64,000 nt of DNA from Aptenodytes patagonicus (lineage: Eukaryota; Chordata; Aves; Sphenisciformes; Spheniscidae), in contig NC_134975.1 in the NCBI RefSeq assembly GCF_965638725.1, forward strand, positions 372,861-436,860, given 5' to 3'. The position numbers and the translations under genes are program-made. The notes under the pieces were generated by a model. The model saw only the letters and a program-made list of their open reading frames with translations, was not told the DNA's origin and ran no database searches. The number at the start of each line of letters is the position of its first letter. Position 1 is the first letter of the stretch. This document shows positions 50,271 through 62,203 of this stretch, piece after piece.

Positions 50271-53200
50271 TCAAGGACAGATTCGGAGGGGAGATCTGAA
50301 TCCTACCCAGTCCAGGGGGGACATCAGCTGCCCCGTCACCGACTGGTCCTCTGAGGGTGGGGTTTGGGTGATTTCTTGCAAACGAGCCCCCATCCCCATC
50401 TTGAACCAGGGGAAGACCCTCTCCCCATTGAACAAGGCTCTGGTATAAACCAAGATGGAAGCATCATCATCTGTGCTGAAAAATGCCACCCTCCCCCCTT
50501 CATAGTCCAAGGAGACCCGTATCCTCCTGGGAAGCGGGTTCAGGCGCAGGTTGGCACGGGGGGATGTGAGTGAGTGATAAGCCTCCAGCGCCCAGACCCC
50601 CTCCTTGGGGGTGAGGCTCATCGGTCCCTTCCTCTTGACCGACGCTCGGGCCACCCCCAGGGCCCAGACGCCCCCCTGTCCCACCTCCACCTCCCAGAAA
50701 TGCCTCCCTGAGGTGAAGCCCTCGCAGCCCAGCACGCAGGGTTCGAAGTCAAATCTCTCCGGGTTGTCCGGGAGGTCCTGCTGAGTCAGCTGGCCCCTGG
50801 CTTGTTTTCGGTCCTCGGAGAGGTGAAGGTTGGGGTGAGCCGTGGCCGGGTCCAGAGTCACGTTGGCTGCAGGACAAGGGAGAACCAGAGTACTGGAGGT
50901 AGGGCTTGGCCCCAGGAGAGGCTCGAGATATTTCTTTTCCTCCCAGCATCTGGGACCCGCCCCGCGCTCCTGTTTCTCCCAGCTCTGGATGCTTCATGGG
51001 GGGCACGGGCAGGTCTGGGGCTGGCGCTAGGCTTGGGGTCCCCCAGCAGAGATACCCCTGGGTGGAAGGAGAAGGGGGAGAGGACAAAGCATGGAGCAGA
51101 GGCATGGGGAGGGGATGGTGGGAAATTCATGGGGTGGGAAGGGAAAGTACAAATGCTCTTCTCAGGTGTTCCCTTTCTTCAGGTCCCAGAGGGGCATTTG
51201 GCTTTATTAGGACCATATCTCAGCCCCTGGATACACCAGGACCATCAACGTCAGGATGCTGTCACCCTTCCCTTCCTCTCCCCGGGGGGATTGCGTTGTT
51301 TTTTCCATAGGAATCTCTTCCACAAGCCAAAACCCCATTTTCTCCCACCCACTACCATCGACTTACTTGGCTCTTGCAATTTAAACATCAGGCTGTCTAA
51401 AGAGGAGAGAGATTTCATGGTATCAGGTTTATGTGTCAGACAAACTGGCTGCAGCTTAGCTTTATCATGCAGGCTGGGGAGGTGAAACAGCTAATGGGAG
51501 ACTTGGGAGGGGAAATATTGAGGGTGTGAGGGCTTGGCCGGGTGCAAAGGCTCTGGGTTGAGTTGCTCTGGTGCAGGTGTTTATGCTGTGATAGCTATAT
51601 AACTCTCCCAAAGCCAGGGCAGATGAACCTCCTGGCCAAGCTAAGCTCAGCTCCAAGAGACATTGCAATGGATTTCTCCCCCTGTTGTAGCATCCCCTCC
51701 CTGGCTTTCTTCCCACATGAACTTTAATTTTCCCACCAGCTCGGAAGCGATGGGAACAACCACACCAGCAGCTCTGTTTGAATTTGCTTTTTTACGTGAG
51801 ACGTGGGAGAGGAGACTCCTTTGCTGAGCTTGTTTTTCTCTCCTCTCCAATTCCCAACTATTTTTGCCCCAGGAAAAACTGTCAGTGTCCTTCTCTGGTT
51901 AAAAGTTTCAGCTGCATTTATTTACAACAGTTACTAGGTGGGTTTTGCATTAGCAGCCGGCACACAAGAACCGAGTTTCTCCCAGATATCAGGCACAAAA
52001 GGCAACGTGCCCTCTCTTAACCCTGCTCGGTACCTTGGCATTTCCTCAGCATGCCTCTCACGAGGACATTTCTCTGAACAAAGTCCTCAAGTCTTCTTTC
52101 CAGTTCGGAGGAAATCTCCACTGGAGGGTTGAACTTCATCTCACAACTGCGAAGAGAGCAAAAGAGGGTAAAAAACATGTGTGATATATTTGATTGCTCA
52201 TTTTGTTCTCATTAAACAATCCAGGAGAAGCTATGGGATGGGCTGAGGATACTTATCCAGGAGCAAATAAAATCCCCCTTTTCCCTGCCCTGTTTCTTTG
52301 CAGTTGGTTTCCCCCGGGCAGTCGCTGAACGGACATTTTTGTCAAACAAAGCACCGTTGTGGGAGGCTGAGCTATCGACTGCATCCATCTGGTTTGAAAC
52401 CCCGACCTCAGGATTCACCCAGTTGGCATCCAGACCTCTCCAAGCATCAGAGTGTGGGTAAAGTGGGAAGGAGCCACGTTACCTATTCAAGAGTCTTTTG
52501 ATGTCCTAAAGGTGGGAAGAGAGAGGAGAGACAGTTGGGGAAGCGGAACAAGTGTTGTGTCTTCTAACAAAAGTTATATATTTTTATGGCAACGCAGTAG
52601 CAAAGAAGGACACTACCCATGTGATGATCCCACCTGCCGCAATGCTAGAAGACACCAGGGAGTTCCAACGGGGCTGAATTTTTGGCTCCCAGGTCTCAGG
52701 CTTTGCTCTGTCCCTCCTTTCCCAACCAGCCCTGATGCTTTGGGCTCTCACCTGCAGGAATTGGCTTGGCGGCTGCTGGAATTTCCCCTCCATCTCCCAG
52801 ATCAGGGTGTCGAGGTGGAACACCTCTTCCAAGACCTTTACCACTGCTTCCTCCTGGACCCTGGTGATGGCCCGGTCCAGGTCTGCCAGCTGGGTCAGGA
52901 GGAGGCGCTCTTGGTCCTTCAAAAATTGGTGCAATTGCTCGAATTCGCACACTATCTTCCTCCCTTCATTTTTGGTTTTCTCCTGCCAGGATCAGGGATG
53001 AGGGCAAAGGGGATGAAAGAGGGGCGGGAGACCTCCCCACGCAGCAGAAGGCATGGCGTGACCTCTCTACGACTCTAGCACCTGAAACACTAGCAAAAAC
53101 TTCCCTCATGGATTATTTTTACATCATTCTAGTTTCTATTAGTGTCACATCTCTGAGGCTGACGCAGTCTGTGGGGCTGCAACAACCCCAGACCTTTGCA

Positions 53201-55396
53201 GACGGAATCACAGTAGCCTCCAGTGAAGCTCTGCAAGATGGGCAGGAGATGATGGGGGCTACAGAAAAATCTCACCGTGCCCAAGAAAAACAGGTTAATG
53301 CTTCAAGGCCACCAGGCTGGTTCTAGGATACCATGTCCTCAGTGATACTCAGTCAATACAAGGGTGAATTTAACAGTAAACCCTCTTTCTGGGGATTTAG
53401 GTAGTAGCAGGGACTATCCAGGAGGCTTAGCCTGGAAGCAAAACCAAAAGATGCAACCTCAACTGGGCTCTGTAAGAGGGAGATATACAGAGTTTAGGGG
53501 AAAAAAGCCTTCCAGCCCATCTCTCTATACCAGGCTGGGGGCAGTCTGCAGCTCCTCCGCAAGGGAGCTGGCGGGGCAATGTTATCTCCCTGGTGCAGGC
53601 TCCAGCTGATGTGAAACCCCAGCAGATAAACACAGGGTTGGCCGGTGCCCAGAGCAAATGGCACAACACTCTGCAAACCAAATATGCAAGATCTGGCCTC
53701 AAAATACACCAGCAAAGCTGGGGAGGGGAGGGGGGAGACCCACGATCCCCCAGGCTCCTGCTGGAGGGCACCTACCAGGTACGAGCTCTTCCTTACTCCG
53801 GTTTTTCTGCTTTCCAGGTATTTTTCTCTCTCCTCCTTTAAAGCCTGTAGGCGGGCTTGGATTTCTTCCTGAGGAAGAAGAAAAGATGTTCTTGGAGGAG
53901 CTGAGAAAAATCCTTTTTCTCCACTAAAATTACTTCTGCCCTCGTCTTAGATGGGAGAGGCTTTGCCTAAACACTGGGTCCTCTGCAAGGAGAAAAGCTG
54001 GAGGAGGAAGAAGGTCCAAAAGTGACCTACGATGTTCTGAAGATCTGCGCAAAGAAAATGCAACCTGCAAACACCAACCTCGCTGCAAACATCGGGGAAA
54101 AATCCTGCAGAAGAGCAAAACACCAACAGTAATCGATAGCCCATGTCCCGGGAAGCATATAAGAGCAAGATAAGTGCGTAGTGAGATTTCCCTCAAAAAC
54201 ACTTGCAGCCTCTGGAAATTGGTGGCTCTGGGATAAATATCTCTGTATTTAATAACCCTCAGTGGATTTATTTAGCGTGCATTTATATCAGTGCTTTCTG
54301 AACCCACAGAAACCTTCAGCATCAGCAACATCTTGCAGCAAGGAGTTCCTCCTGTTAACGCTGCACGATGTTGCACTGTGTTTGCATGGCTCTGCCAAGT
54401 GCTCGACCTCTTGGTGAGAAAGATGACGAGAACAGGTTCGGATTAGCAGGAAAACAGAAAAGGAGCAGAGAAGGGGAAAAGACAGGAGAAAATTATTTCT
54501 CTGTATTTGAAACTAAAGAAACGGTGAATAGAGGAACAAATATGCAGAATTGCCCTCAATAACTGATGTAACCATGTTAAAAAAAAAAAAAAAAGGAATT
54601 CTTGGGCATTTTTACGTTTTGAATATTAATCATTGTCAGTATTTCAGTACAGTTGAGTCAACAGCAGAGTTCAAAGAGGAAAAAGGCTAACAAGGTATTT
54701 TTTTAATTTCTCCCAGGCTGTTGGCAAAGATTAATAAATTAAAGGGGGGGGGGGGGGGGGGGGAAACCCTGATAGGAACATTGCGAAAAACAAATGTCCG
54801 TGCAATAAAATGCAAACAGGAAGCACGTGGGTAAGTGACACCCAAAGATCCCCATTTGCAGCTGCACCACAGAGGTGTACGGAGAGCAGGTGCACCCGAA
54901 CGGCTGCGCTTCGACCCTGAAAGGGGGTTTTCCGTGAGGTTGAGGGAGCTGCAAGCACATCCCTGGGCTTTACCTTATATTCCTGGGCAGCTTTTTCAAC
55001 GGGGACCACGGCGTGGAAGCGGTGAGCCTCGGACCTGTCACACACCACGCAGATGGGCTGCTGGTCCTCCTTGCAGAAGAGCTTCAGGGACTCCTGGTGC
55101 TGCCTGCACAAATTCTCCCGTCCCGCTGCTCCTCTTCCTCCTGCCCGCAGGCTCAGCTGCCTGGCGATTTCGGCAATATTTGCCAGCTCCCTGCTGGGAC
55201 GGAAACTCTTCTGCAAAGCCGTCTGCCTGCACTGTGGGCAGGAGAAATGTACCTCCAGCCCTTCCCAGCAGCGGGTGATGCACGCCCGGCAGAAGTTGTG
55301 GCCGCAGTGGATGGAGACGGGGTCTTGGAAATAAGCCAGGCAGATGGAGCAGGAGGCTTCGCTGTGCAGCTTTTCCGACGGGCTCTGCGTAGCCAT
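50271..55396 (-). CDS. TRIM-D: RING/B-box/coiled-coil/B30.2 E3 ligase, long C-terminus
   Basis: Seven minus-strand exons: 55396-54974 (423), 53868-53776 (93), 52982-52752 (231), 52505-52483 (23), 52146-52034 (113), 51396-51367 (30) and 50866-50271 (596), all in frame, 502 codons. RING CSIC...CGHNFCRAC...CPQC and B-box2 are intact, then a coiled coil (LHQFLKDQERLLLTQLADL). The 30-nt exon encodes SLMFKLQEP, a homologue of ILMFELPEK in TRIM-B. The B30.2 has LPDNPERFD and GRHFWEVEVGQ and ends with an extra segment of about 25 residues before LRICP, where relatives stop at about 171 codons. Small in-frame losses of one codon each in exons 2 and 5 are the other differences. It is likely a working E3 ligase; targets are unknown. 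Confidence 0.92.
54744..54763 (+). repeat. 20-base G run
   Basis: An uninterrupted run of 20 G lies in intron 1 of TRIM-D. Similar runs of 12-19 G or C occur near 1198, 11701, 12432, 22837, 61057 and 61232. Confidence 0.9.
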
Positions 55397-57303
55397 GGCC
55401 CTTCCCAACCTACCTCCGGGATAGGATCAAATGAGCTTCACTTGGCAGGAAGAAGAGGAGGACGTTCCTCCTTCTGGGCCGTTTTCTCGTTGCAAACGGG
55501 GGAAATCGACCCCCAGCCCTAACGCCACGAAACGGCGGCACGGGAGGCTTGAAGAGGAGCGAGAAGGGAGCGAGCACGCACAGTGCTTCCTCCTCACCTC
55601 CTGCCAGCCTCCCACTGGTTTCGGCTCAGTTGACTTTCTGAGCCAGATGTGAGTTAGCAGATAAGAGGCTGGAGGGCAGGGCTGCTCTTCAGCGGGACCA
55701 GGACGGGCTGGAGAAGTGCTTGGGGAGAAATCTCATGAAACTCGGGGTGGGATACCCTCTTGCACCAGGACCAACCATGGAACAGGACTCTGGGGTCTTG
55801 GGGGTGACAAGTTGTCCATGAGTCAGCAGTGGGACCATGCACCAAAGATATCAACCCCATACGGGGCCGCGTTAGCAAGAGTGGAGAGGGGAGGGATTTC
55901 TCCCCTCCATCAGCACATGTGAGGCCATAGCTGGGTACGGGGACCAGTCTGGGGCTTCCCAGTACAAGGCAGACAGTGCCAGGCCACCAAACTGAAGGCC
56001 AGGATGGATGGCGAGAGATTGGGATTATCCAGCCTGGAAAGGAGAAGGACTATATCACTATCTGCAGCTGCCCAACAGGGTTAGAGAGAGGACAGAGCCA
56101 GACATCAAATCTCTCCATGCCTCTCATTATAACCTTGTAATTCTTTAATTATCCATTTAGGCTGCTTAAGCGGAGCTCCTGGGCCCATCGTCATCCTTGC
56201 CCTGCTTTTATCTGCTTTCCTAGGCATCTACTTTTGGGGACAGGACAAGGGCTTGATGGACCTTCATCTGAACCCCTGTGTCTCTTTTATATTCTCAAGG
56301 AAAAAGTCCAATCTCTTGCTTGACCAAAGCCCAGTGCGTCAGGGATCACGTTGAGCCAACGCCAAAAGGAGCAGTCCCATTTCTGTGTGTTTATTCCCAA
56401 TTCTGACTCCCCTTACACATTGAGTCAGGGTCCAACCGAGCTGCAAACGACTCCAACTCCTGGATTGCTGCTGACTTTTCACTGCCTCTATTTCCACAGA
56501 CTTGCTGTGTTTGACAGTGCAGAAAACTCAGGTTTATCACCTCCCTGTGCAGTGGGTTTTAGAGAGGAACGAGGATGATTTTTTTCCTTCCTCCAGTTAT
56601 TTTAAGCAATTTCCAAAGAAAACCCACCCAAAAAAAAAAAGAAAAAACACACAAGGCCGAAATTACTTAGAATTGCACATTTACTTTTAATTCCCCATCG
56701 GTGCGAGTTTGCAGGCACCCAGGAACAGTCATTTAGTGATTAAAACATCAAAATATATTTTAAGGCAGGGAAATGGTCCCATTTTCCACTAAAGGAAAGG
56801 AACTTGAACACCGCTACCCTTCCATTTGAGGCTTGGGTTGGAGGGAAGAGGTTGTCCTTGACGGCAGGGCAGGTGCCAGCTCCAGCAGCTATGTCTGTAT
56901 TTTGCATTAAACATGTAAACAATCATTGAGGTTGGGATGTGCTTGGGGAGTCCCCCTTCCCGCGATTCCTTTTCTAGGTTGGCCCTGGCATACGGTCTCT
57001 CTGGTCCCACCAATTCCCCTCTGCCCAGTGGCTCCATCTCCAGCTATGGTAGCATCTGGGATGGAGAGATGGGTCGGTCTAAGGCTGTCCAGAACCTCCA
57101 GCCCAGGACAGGAACTTCTGGAGGGTCATCAAAGCTCGGAGCCATGCAAAAGCTTTGCAGAGCTCCTGCTCCATGCAACGTTTTGCATAGCCCACGTTTA
57201 TTGTAGCACCAGGAGCTGCAGAGTCTTATGGTGGAACTGGGACAAAACTCAGACCCTGGTTTGCTTCCCAGGGGTGAGTGGATGTTTTTTTTTTCCCTAT
57301 GCC
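55397..57303. other. Spacer between TRIM-D and TRIM-E
   Basis: TRIM-D 5' flank, with a weak ISRE half site (CTTCACTTGG at 55436-55445), then a CR1 fragment and the TRIM-E 3' flank. No gene seen. Confidence 0.6.
55915..56115 (+). mobile_element. CR1 LINE fragment
   Basis: The phrases GGGGCTTCCCAGTACAAG, CCAGCCTGGAAAGGAGAAGG and ATCACTATCTGCAGCTGCC follow the order of CR1 late ORF2 and 3' region. Many differences point to an old copy. Confidence 0.65.
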
Positions 57304-58819
57304 TTGGGAAAAAAGTTTGAGGTGAGCATCCTCCATCACCAGGAACCATGGGTAGACTGTCTCCCCTTTGAAAGAAGCCCAGAGAAAAGCAAAGATCCGT
57401 GCCTTGCTCACAGCATCAAAAACCACCACCCTCCCTTCCTGACAGTCCAAGCAGATTCGTATCCGCTGAGGGACATTGTGTAGGGTCAAGGGGGTGACAT
57501 GAGGAGAGGTCAGAGCCTTGTACCCAACTCTGCTATGACACAGTGCCCGTACCCCCGCTTCAGGGGAAACCGACTCTCCCTCGGCACCGACTCCTTGGCC
57601 ACCCTGATGGCCCACATGCCTTGTCCGTAGATCTCCACCTCCCAGCAGTGCCAACCCGATGTGAAGCCCCTCGAGCCCAGCACGCAGGGATGGACTTTGA
57701 ACCTCTCCGGGTTGGAGGGCAGGTCCCGCTCACAGCTTCCCCACTACATGCCCCTGCAGCCTTCCAAGAGCTAAAGCTGAGCATTGGACGTCTTTGGGTC
57801 CAGCGTCATCTGTGCTGGAGGTGGAGAGAGAGTCAGGTTCATTGCAGCAGATTTTGGGGGGCACAGGGCTTTTTCTCTCTGTTTCCATCCATCCAATTCG
57901 GTTGGGACGCCTCCAGGCATTGTCTCGTGGTGGGACCAGGATGGGAGAAGGAGGAAAGGAAGCAGCAGAGCACTTTAGGTTAATCTTTGGGGGCAGCAAA
58001 GCTTGTTTTACTCTATTTTTTGATTTAATGTGCTGGATTGGTTGGGCACATGTTCGGTTCACTTACTTGTTAAAGGAAGTTTGAACTCCAGTATGCCCAG
58101 AGGAAAGAGAAAGAGGCAGAAAGATAAATTGGTCTGATTCTGGATTTCTGCAAAAATCCAGAGAATCAGGAACAGGCTTGGGGGGATGTAGAGAAACTTG
58201 AGGAAGGAGAGGAGAAAAACAGGACTACGCATATGAAATTCACCCAGGCACAGAGGGGCTGCGGCAAAGAAAACGAGTACAACGATGCATTGGAGCGTGT
58301 CTGCGATGAGGAGCACGGGAGAGCAGCAAGACACTATCTCCACGTAGTTCATGTGAAACGTGTGGGACCCAATGCAACAGGCAACAGCAGCAGCAGGCAG
58401 GTAATATCAGACGAACACTCGCTGCTCATTTGCAATCTCATTATTGGATCTTGAAAAAAAAACCCTCATTCAACCACCAGGATGTATTTCTTTCACATGG
58501 CTTCACTCCATCCCTCCCCACCAAGAGGCACGATGACGTTTTCCTTTCTGGACCTGCGCATGGTACCTTGAAATTTCTCCATGGCCTCCTTGATGACTGC
58601 GGTTTTCTCTCTGAAATCACAGAATTTCTTTTCCAGCTCAGGGGGAATATTGAGTGGCTGCGAGAACGTTTCCCTCTCGCACCTGGAAGGAAAGAGGGGA
58701 TGTATTTACGCCTGGTTGTAGTTTGCTACTCAATGTCTTATCAGCAGTCAGTGGGAAAAATTAGTGGAGGGAAGATGATGGGTCTGCACCGTATCGCGCA
58801 TCACCATGCGCATCGCATG

Positions 58820-58910
58820 GTGGTGTTGGGTTGACGGTTGGACTCGATGATCTTAGAGGTCTTTTCCAACCTCAATGATTCTATGATTCTATGATTCTAT
58901 GATTCTATGA
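58820..58910 (+). mobile_element. CR1 LINE 3' end with ATTCTATG tail
   Basis: GTGTTGGGTTGACGGTTGGACTCGATG followed by CTTAGAGGTCTTTTCCAACC and four ATTCTATG-type units is the avian CR1 3' end. It is close to the remembered consensus, so fairly young. It lies in an intron of TRIM-E, antisense to it, and is the best single sign that the DNA is from a bird. Confidence 0.92.
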
Positions 58911-59014
58911 TCTTAGACAGCAAATTACACAACATGATCACACAATCGCCCTTGTAGATGTTTATTGATCTGCTTCAGCTGGGAAAGGATGAGGTGGCTG
59001 TGTCAGGGTCCTGA

Positions 59015-59370
59015 CGGGAATTAACATCCCTGAGCTGCCCCACCTGGGACCCCCCACCCCCTGCCCATGGTCCAGGGGCTCTATTTAGGCCTCGAAGCAT
59101 TTAGCCCTTTTGCAAGCTGCTTTGGAGGAGCATCCATGTGTGGCCATGGACCCTGCCGGTCCACCCCATGGGCTGCCTTCTTGGCTTGCCCCCAGCCCTG
59201 CCTCCTGCCCATGGACCTGCCTGATGCTCTGGGCTGCCCCCAGCTGCTCTTCCCAAACCCTGCTTGGTCCTCCTTGCTCAGGTGCGTGGAATGGGGCTAT
59301 GGCTGGTGATGTCTCCACTCCCTGTACGGTTGCGTGCGGCTCCATAGGGAGCCACCAGCCCTTGTGCACC
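59015..59370 (+). repeat. TATA-bearing dispersed repeat, copy 3
   Basis: A long copy in an intron of TRIM-E, 100 bp after the CR1 tail. Shares CCCACCTGGGACCCCCC, a CTATTTAGGCCTC box, TTTTGCAAGCTGCTTTGGAGG, ATGGACCCTGCCGGTCCACC and GCTCAGGTGCGTGG with the other copies. Confidence 0.65.
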
Positions 59371-62203
59371 CTGACAACTTGTTCCAGGATGATGCTCATT
59401 TTTGTTACGCTGAGCTATTTCTTCAGCAACGGCTTAAGAGTCTTCCCCAACGTGCCCCCACCAGATATTCACTTTGAGAGCACGGGAACCTGCGCCCTTC
59501 AGAAATGGAACCCTGTCCTCCTCGTTCAGCTCATGCAGGTGACTGAGTCGTCGGTGCCAGTCTGAATTTATCATTAATTAAGCAGAGAGGAAGAGCCCTT
59601 CTTCCAAACCCCAGCATCCTCAGTCAAGTCCAAAGGCCGTGTTGCAGAAGGGCCAACCCGTCGCTACGTGATTTCTCCTGGTATCCTGCCATAAAGCTGC
59701 TCTGTTGTGGTGAAATTTTGATAGGAGAAGGACCGCATATCTGCGCAAGGTGGTTCTGATGTCCTAGATGAGAGAGAAAAAGAGACTTAGTGACCTGGAA
59801 TACCTCCCCTTGGAGTACCGAGGTCCCACTGTAATGAAGTGGCTCTTTTAGCATGTTGGGGTATAAAACTTGGGAGCCGGAGACCAAGCGGGTGCTCAAC
59901 CAGTGCCTTCACAGTAATTTTGGGAAGCCTGGGGTCTCACCTTCAGGAGTTCACAGCCTGGCTGCTGGCATATCCTCTCCATCTCCCCAGCCAGCGTGCC
60001 CAGGCTCGTGGTCTCCTCCAAAAGCCTGGTGAGGATTCCTTCATGTGTGTTCATTATCTCTGTGTCCAGCTGGGCCAGCAAAAAGGACTCCTGCTCCTCC
60101 AGGAACTTCTGCAGCTGCTTATATTTGGTCACAATCTTCTGCTTTTCAGCTTCTGTCCTCTTCTGCCAAGGGCAAACCAAAGTGGGTAAAGGAAAGTAGA
60201 GTGGGACGAGAGCATCAAGAGTCGACGGTGGGTCATGTGTTAGGGGGACCCACCAAAAAGATGCATTTGGGGAAGATACAAACCCACTCTCCCTTCCCCA
60301 CACCCCTTGAGCATCACCCTCCCATGGGAGAGAGGAAGAGGAGATGTTCCTCCTTTCTTCCCCCATCCTCTGCCAAGGAAAACTGATGGGCGCCTACAGC
60401 ATCGTCCTGGACTCTGTCTTCTCTATCCTCCACGGAAGATTGAAGTGCCTCTTGCTCTAATTTCAGAAGCTGCAGTTGGGCCTGAATTCATTCCTGAGAG
60501 GAAAGAAGTCAGTCCCTTGTTTCATGGCATCGTTGTCTGGCATCAGAGGTAGGCTCTTTGCTATTGCAACACCAACGGTGCTTCCTGGTCCACGGCTGGC
60601 TCAAAACCCATTCTGGGTCTTTCCAGCTTCTCTATTGCAGGAGGAAACCAATTTCAGGGTGGCCTGAGCTTGCCCACAGAGGTGTCATTGCTGGAAAGTA
60701 CCTCGTGAGGCGTGACGCCAAGAGGGAAAAAAAAAAAAGGCTCAATGCAAAATTTGAGCAGGCTCATTGCAGATTGCAAGCAGGCCAGCTGAAGAGCTTT
60801 CACGTCTAACACCAGCTGGTCCGCAGCGGCAGGAGACGGATGGGCCTGGCACCTGCATCTGCTGCCGGTGTAAGAAAGCTTCGATCTCTGGAGGATGGCA
60901 TTTTGCTGTGAGCAGGGCCATTTAGCTGGGAGAAACACTACCTTCATTTGAAAAGTGGTTTTTTTCTCAGCTTAGTCTTAAGTCAGATGCTAGTAATTGA
61001 TGTAAGGCTTTTAGAATTTAGAAAAAAATACAAATAAGAGGCTGAGGGCGAAGATCGGGGGGGGGGGGGGGGGAGTCAATTTCTTTGGAAATTCAGTCAT
61101 GGTTGCAGATCTCATGGATTTTGGCATAACTCGCCATGCCCAGCAGAAACAACGGTGAACTCCTGACTGCTCTTGAAGTAAGTGTTGGGAAAGTTTTGTG
61201 ACACCCGTGACTGTTTCAAAGCTATTAACCTCCCCCCCCCCCCCTTTTTTTTTTTTTTTAAACAAGGTCAAGGAGATTTCAGGGAGCTGTGGGGTAGGAG
61301 AAGGGCTGAGGATGTCTTTCTTTTTTTTTCCTGCTGATCTTCAGCATAGCTGATCTTGATAAGGGCCCCGCATCCTGGAGGAGAGAGCCATTTATGGCTG
61401 CTGGATAAACAAACCCTCATGAGGCGCAGTAAACCCCTGGCACTGCAAATTGTGAGGTTAGAATGTTACATGGGGATTGTGGTGGTGCGAACTCGTATGC
61501 ATCAGCTTCTTGCTCTTCTCTAAGCCTCTGCTTGTGACTGGACCCTGGGGCAGATGACCCTTTGGTCATCACGCTCTTGACCAAAAGCGTGGTGCTCCTA
61601 TGCCCACCTCTTCCTCAGGGCAGGTGATGCCACCTCAAGTTGGCATCAAGACACGAGGATGGGTGAGTCCACAGGTGGTTTATCCCACAGCCCAAAGGCT
61701 ATACAGGTATCTGCACCCATCAGGAGCAGCAACACCGGGAACTTCTGGCCCTTTGTGTGTCAACGTGCCCAAAAACACCTCACCTTGTACTGCTGGGCAG
61801 CCTCGTCCACAGGAACCACAGAATGGTTACGGTGAGCCTTGGACCTGTTGCACACCACGCAGATAAGCCTTTCTTCATCTTCGCAGAAGAGCTTCAGGGT
61901 TTCCTGGTGCTCCTTGCAGAAGTTCTCCCCTCCTTCCACCTCTTTGACCAGTCGCAGGTTCAAGCTCTTGGCTACTTCAGTGGTGTTGGCCAACTCCCAG
62001 TTGGGTCAGAGGCTCTGCTGGGGCACCGTCTCCCTGCACTGGGGGCAGGAGAAGTTGGTGGTCAGTCCTTCCCAGTTCTGAGTGATGCACGCCTGGCAAA
62101 AGCTGTGCCCGCAGTGGATGGACACGGGGCCCTGGAAAAGTTCCAGGCAGATGGAGCAGGAGGCTTTATCCTGGAGGCTTTCCACGGACATCCTGGCTGC
62201 CAT

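Larger units (their letters stand above)
57304..62203 (-). pseudogene. TRIM-E: decayed TRIM gene
   Basis: All seven exons are still recognisable on the minus strand: 62203-61784, 60493-60398, 60162-59941, 59763-59741, 58682-58567, 58096-58067 and a B30.2 from 57814 to about 57304. The RING cysteines are intact, but a TGA follows QQSL inside exon 1 before the B-box, exon 2 has a TGA at its second codon, the 23-nt exon donor is AT in place of GT, the 30-nt exon acceptor is GG in place of AG, and the B30.2 has a stop, a frame change and no normal end. The 116-nt exon stays open (CERETF...LEKKFCDF). Loss of function appears recent in exon 1 and older in the B30.2. At most a RING-only peptide could be made. 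Confidence 0.9.

Noticed and set aside
59110-59565. 151-codon plus-strand frame starting in dispersed repeat copy 3
   Set aside because: The frame is not kept in the other copies of the repeat, so it is unlikely to be coding.
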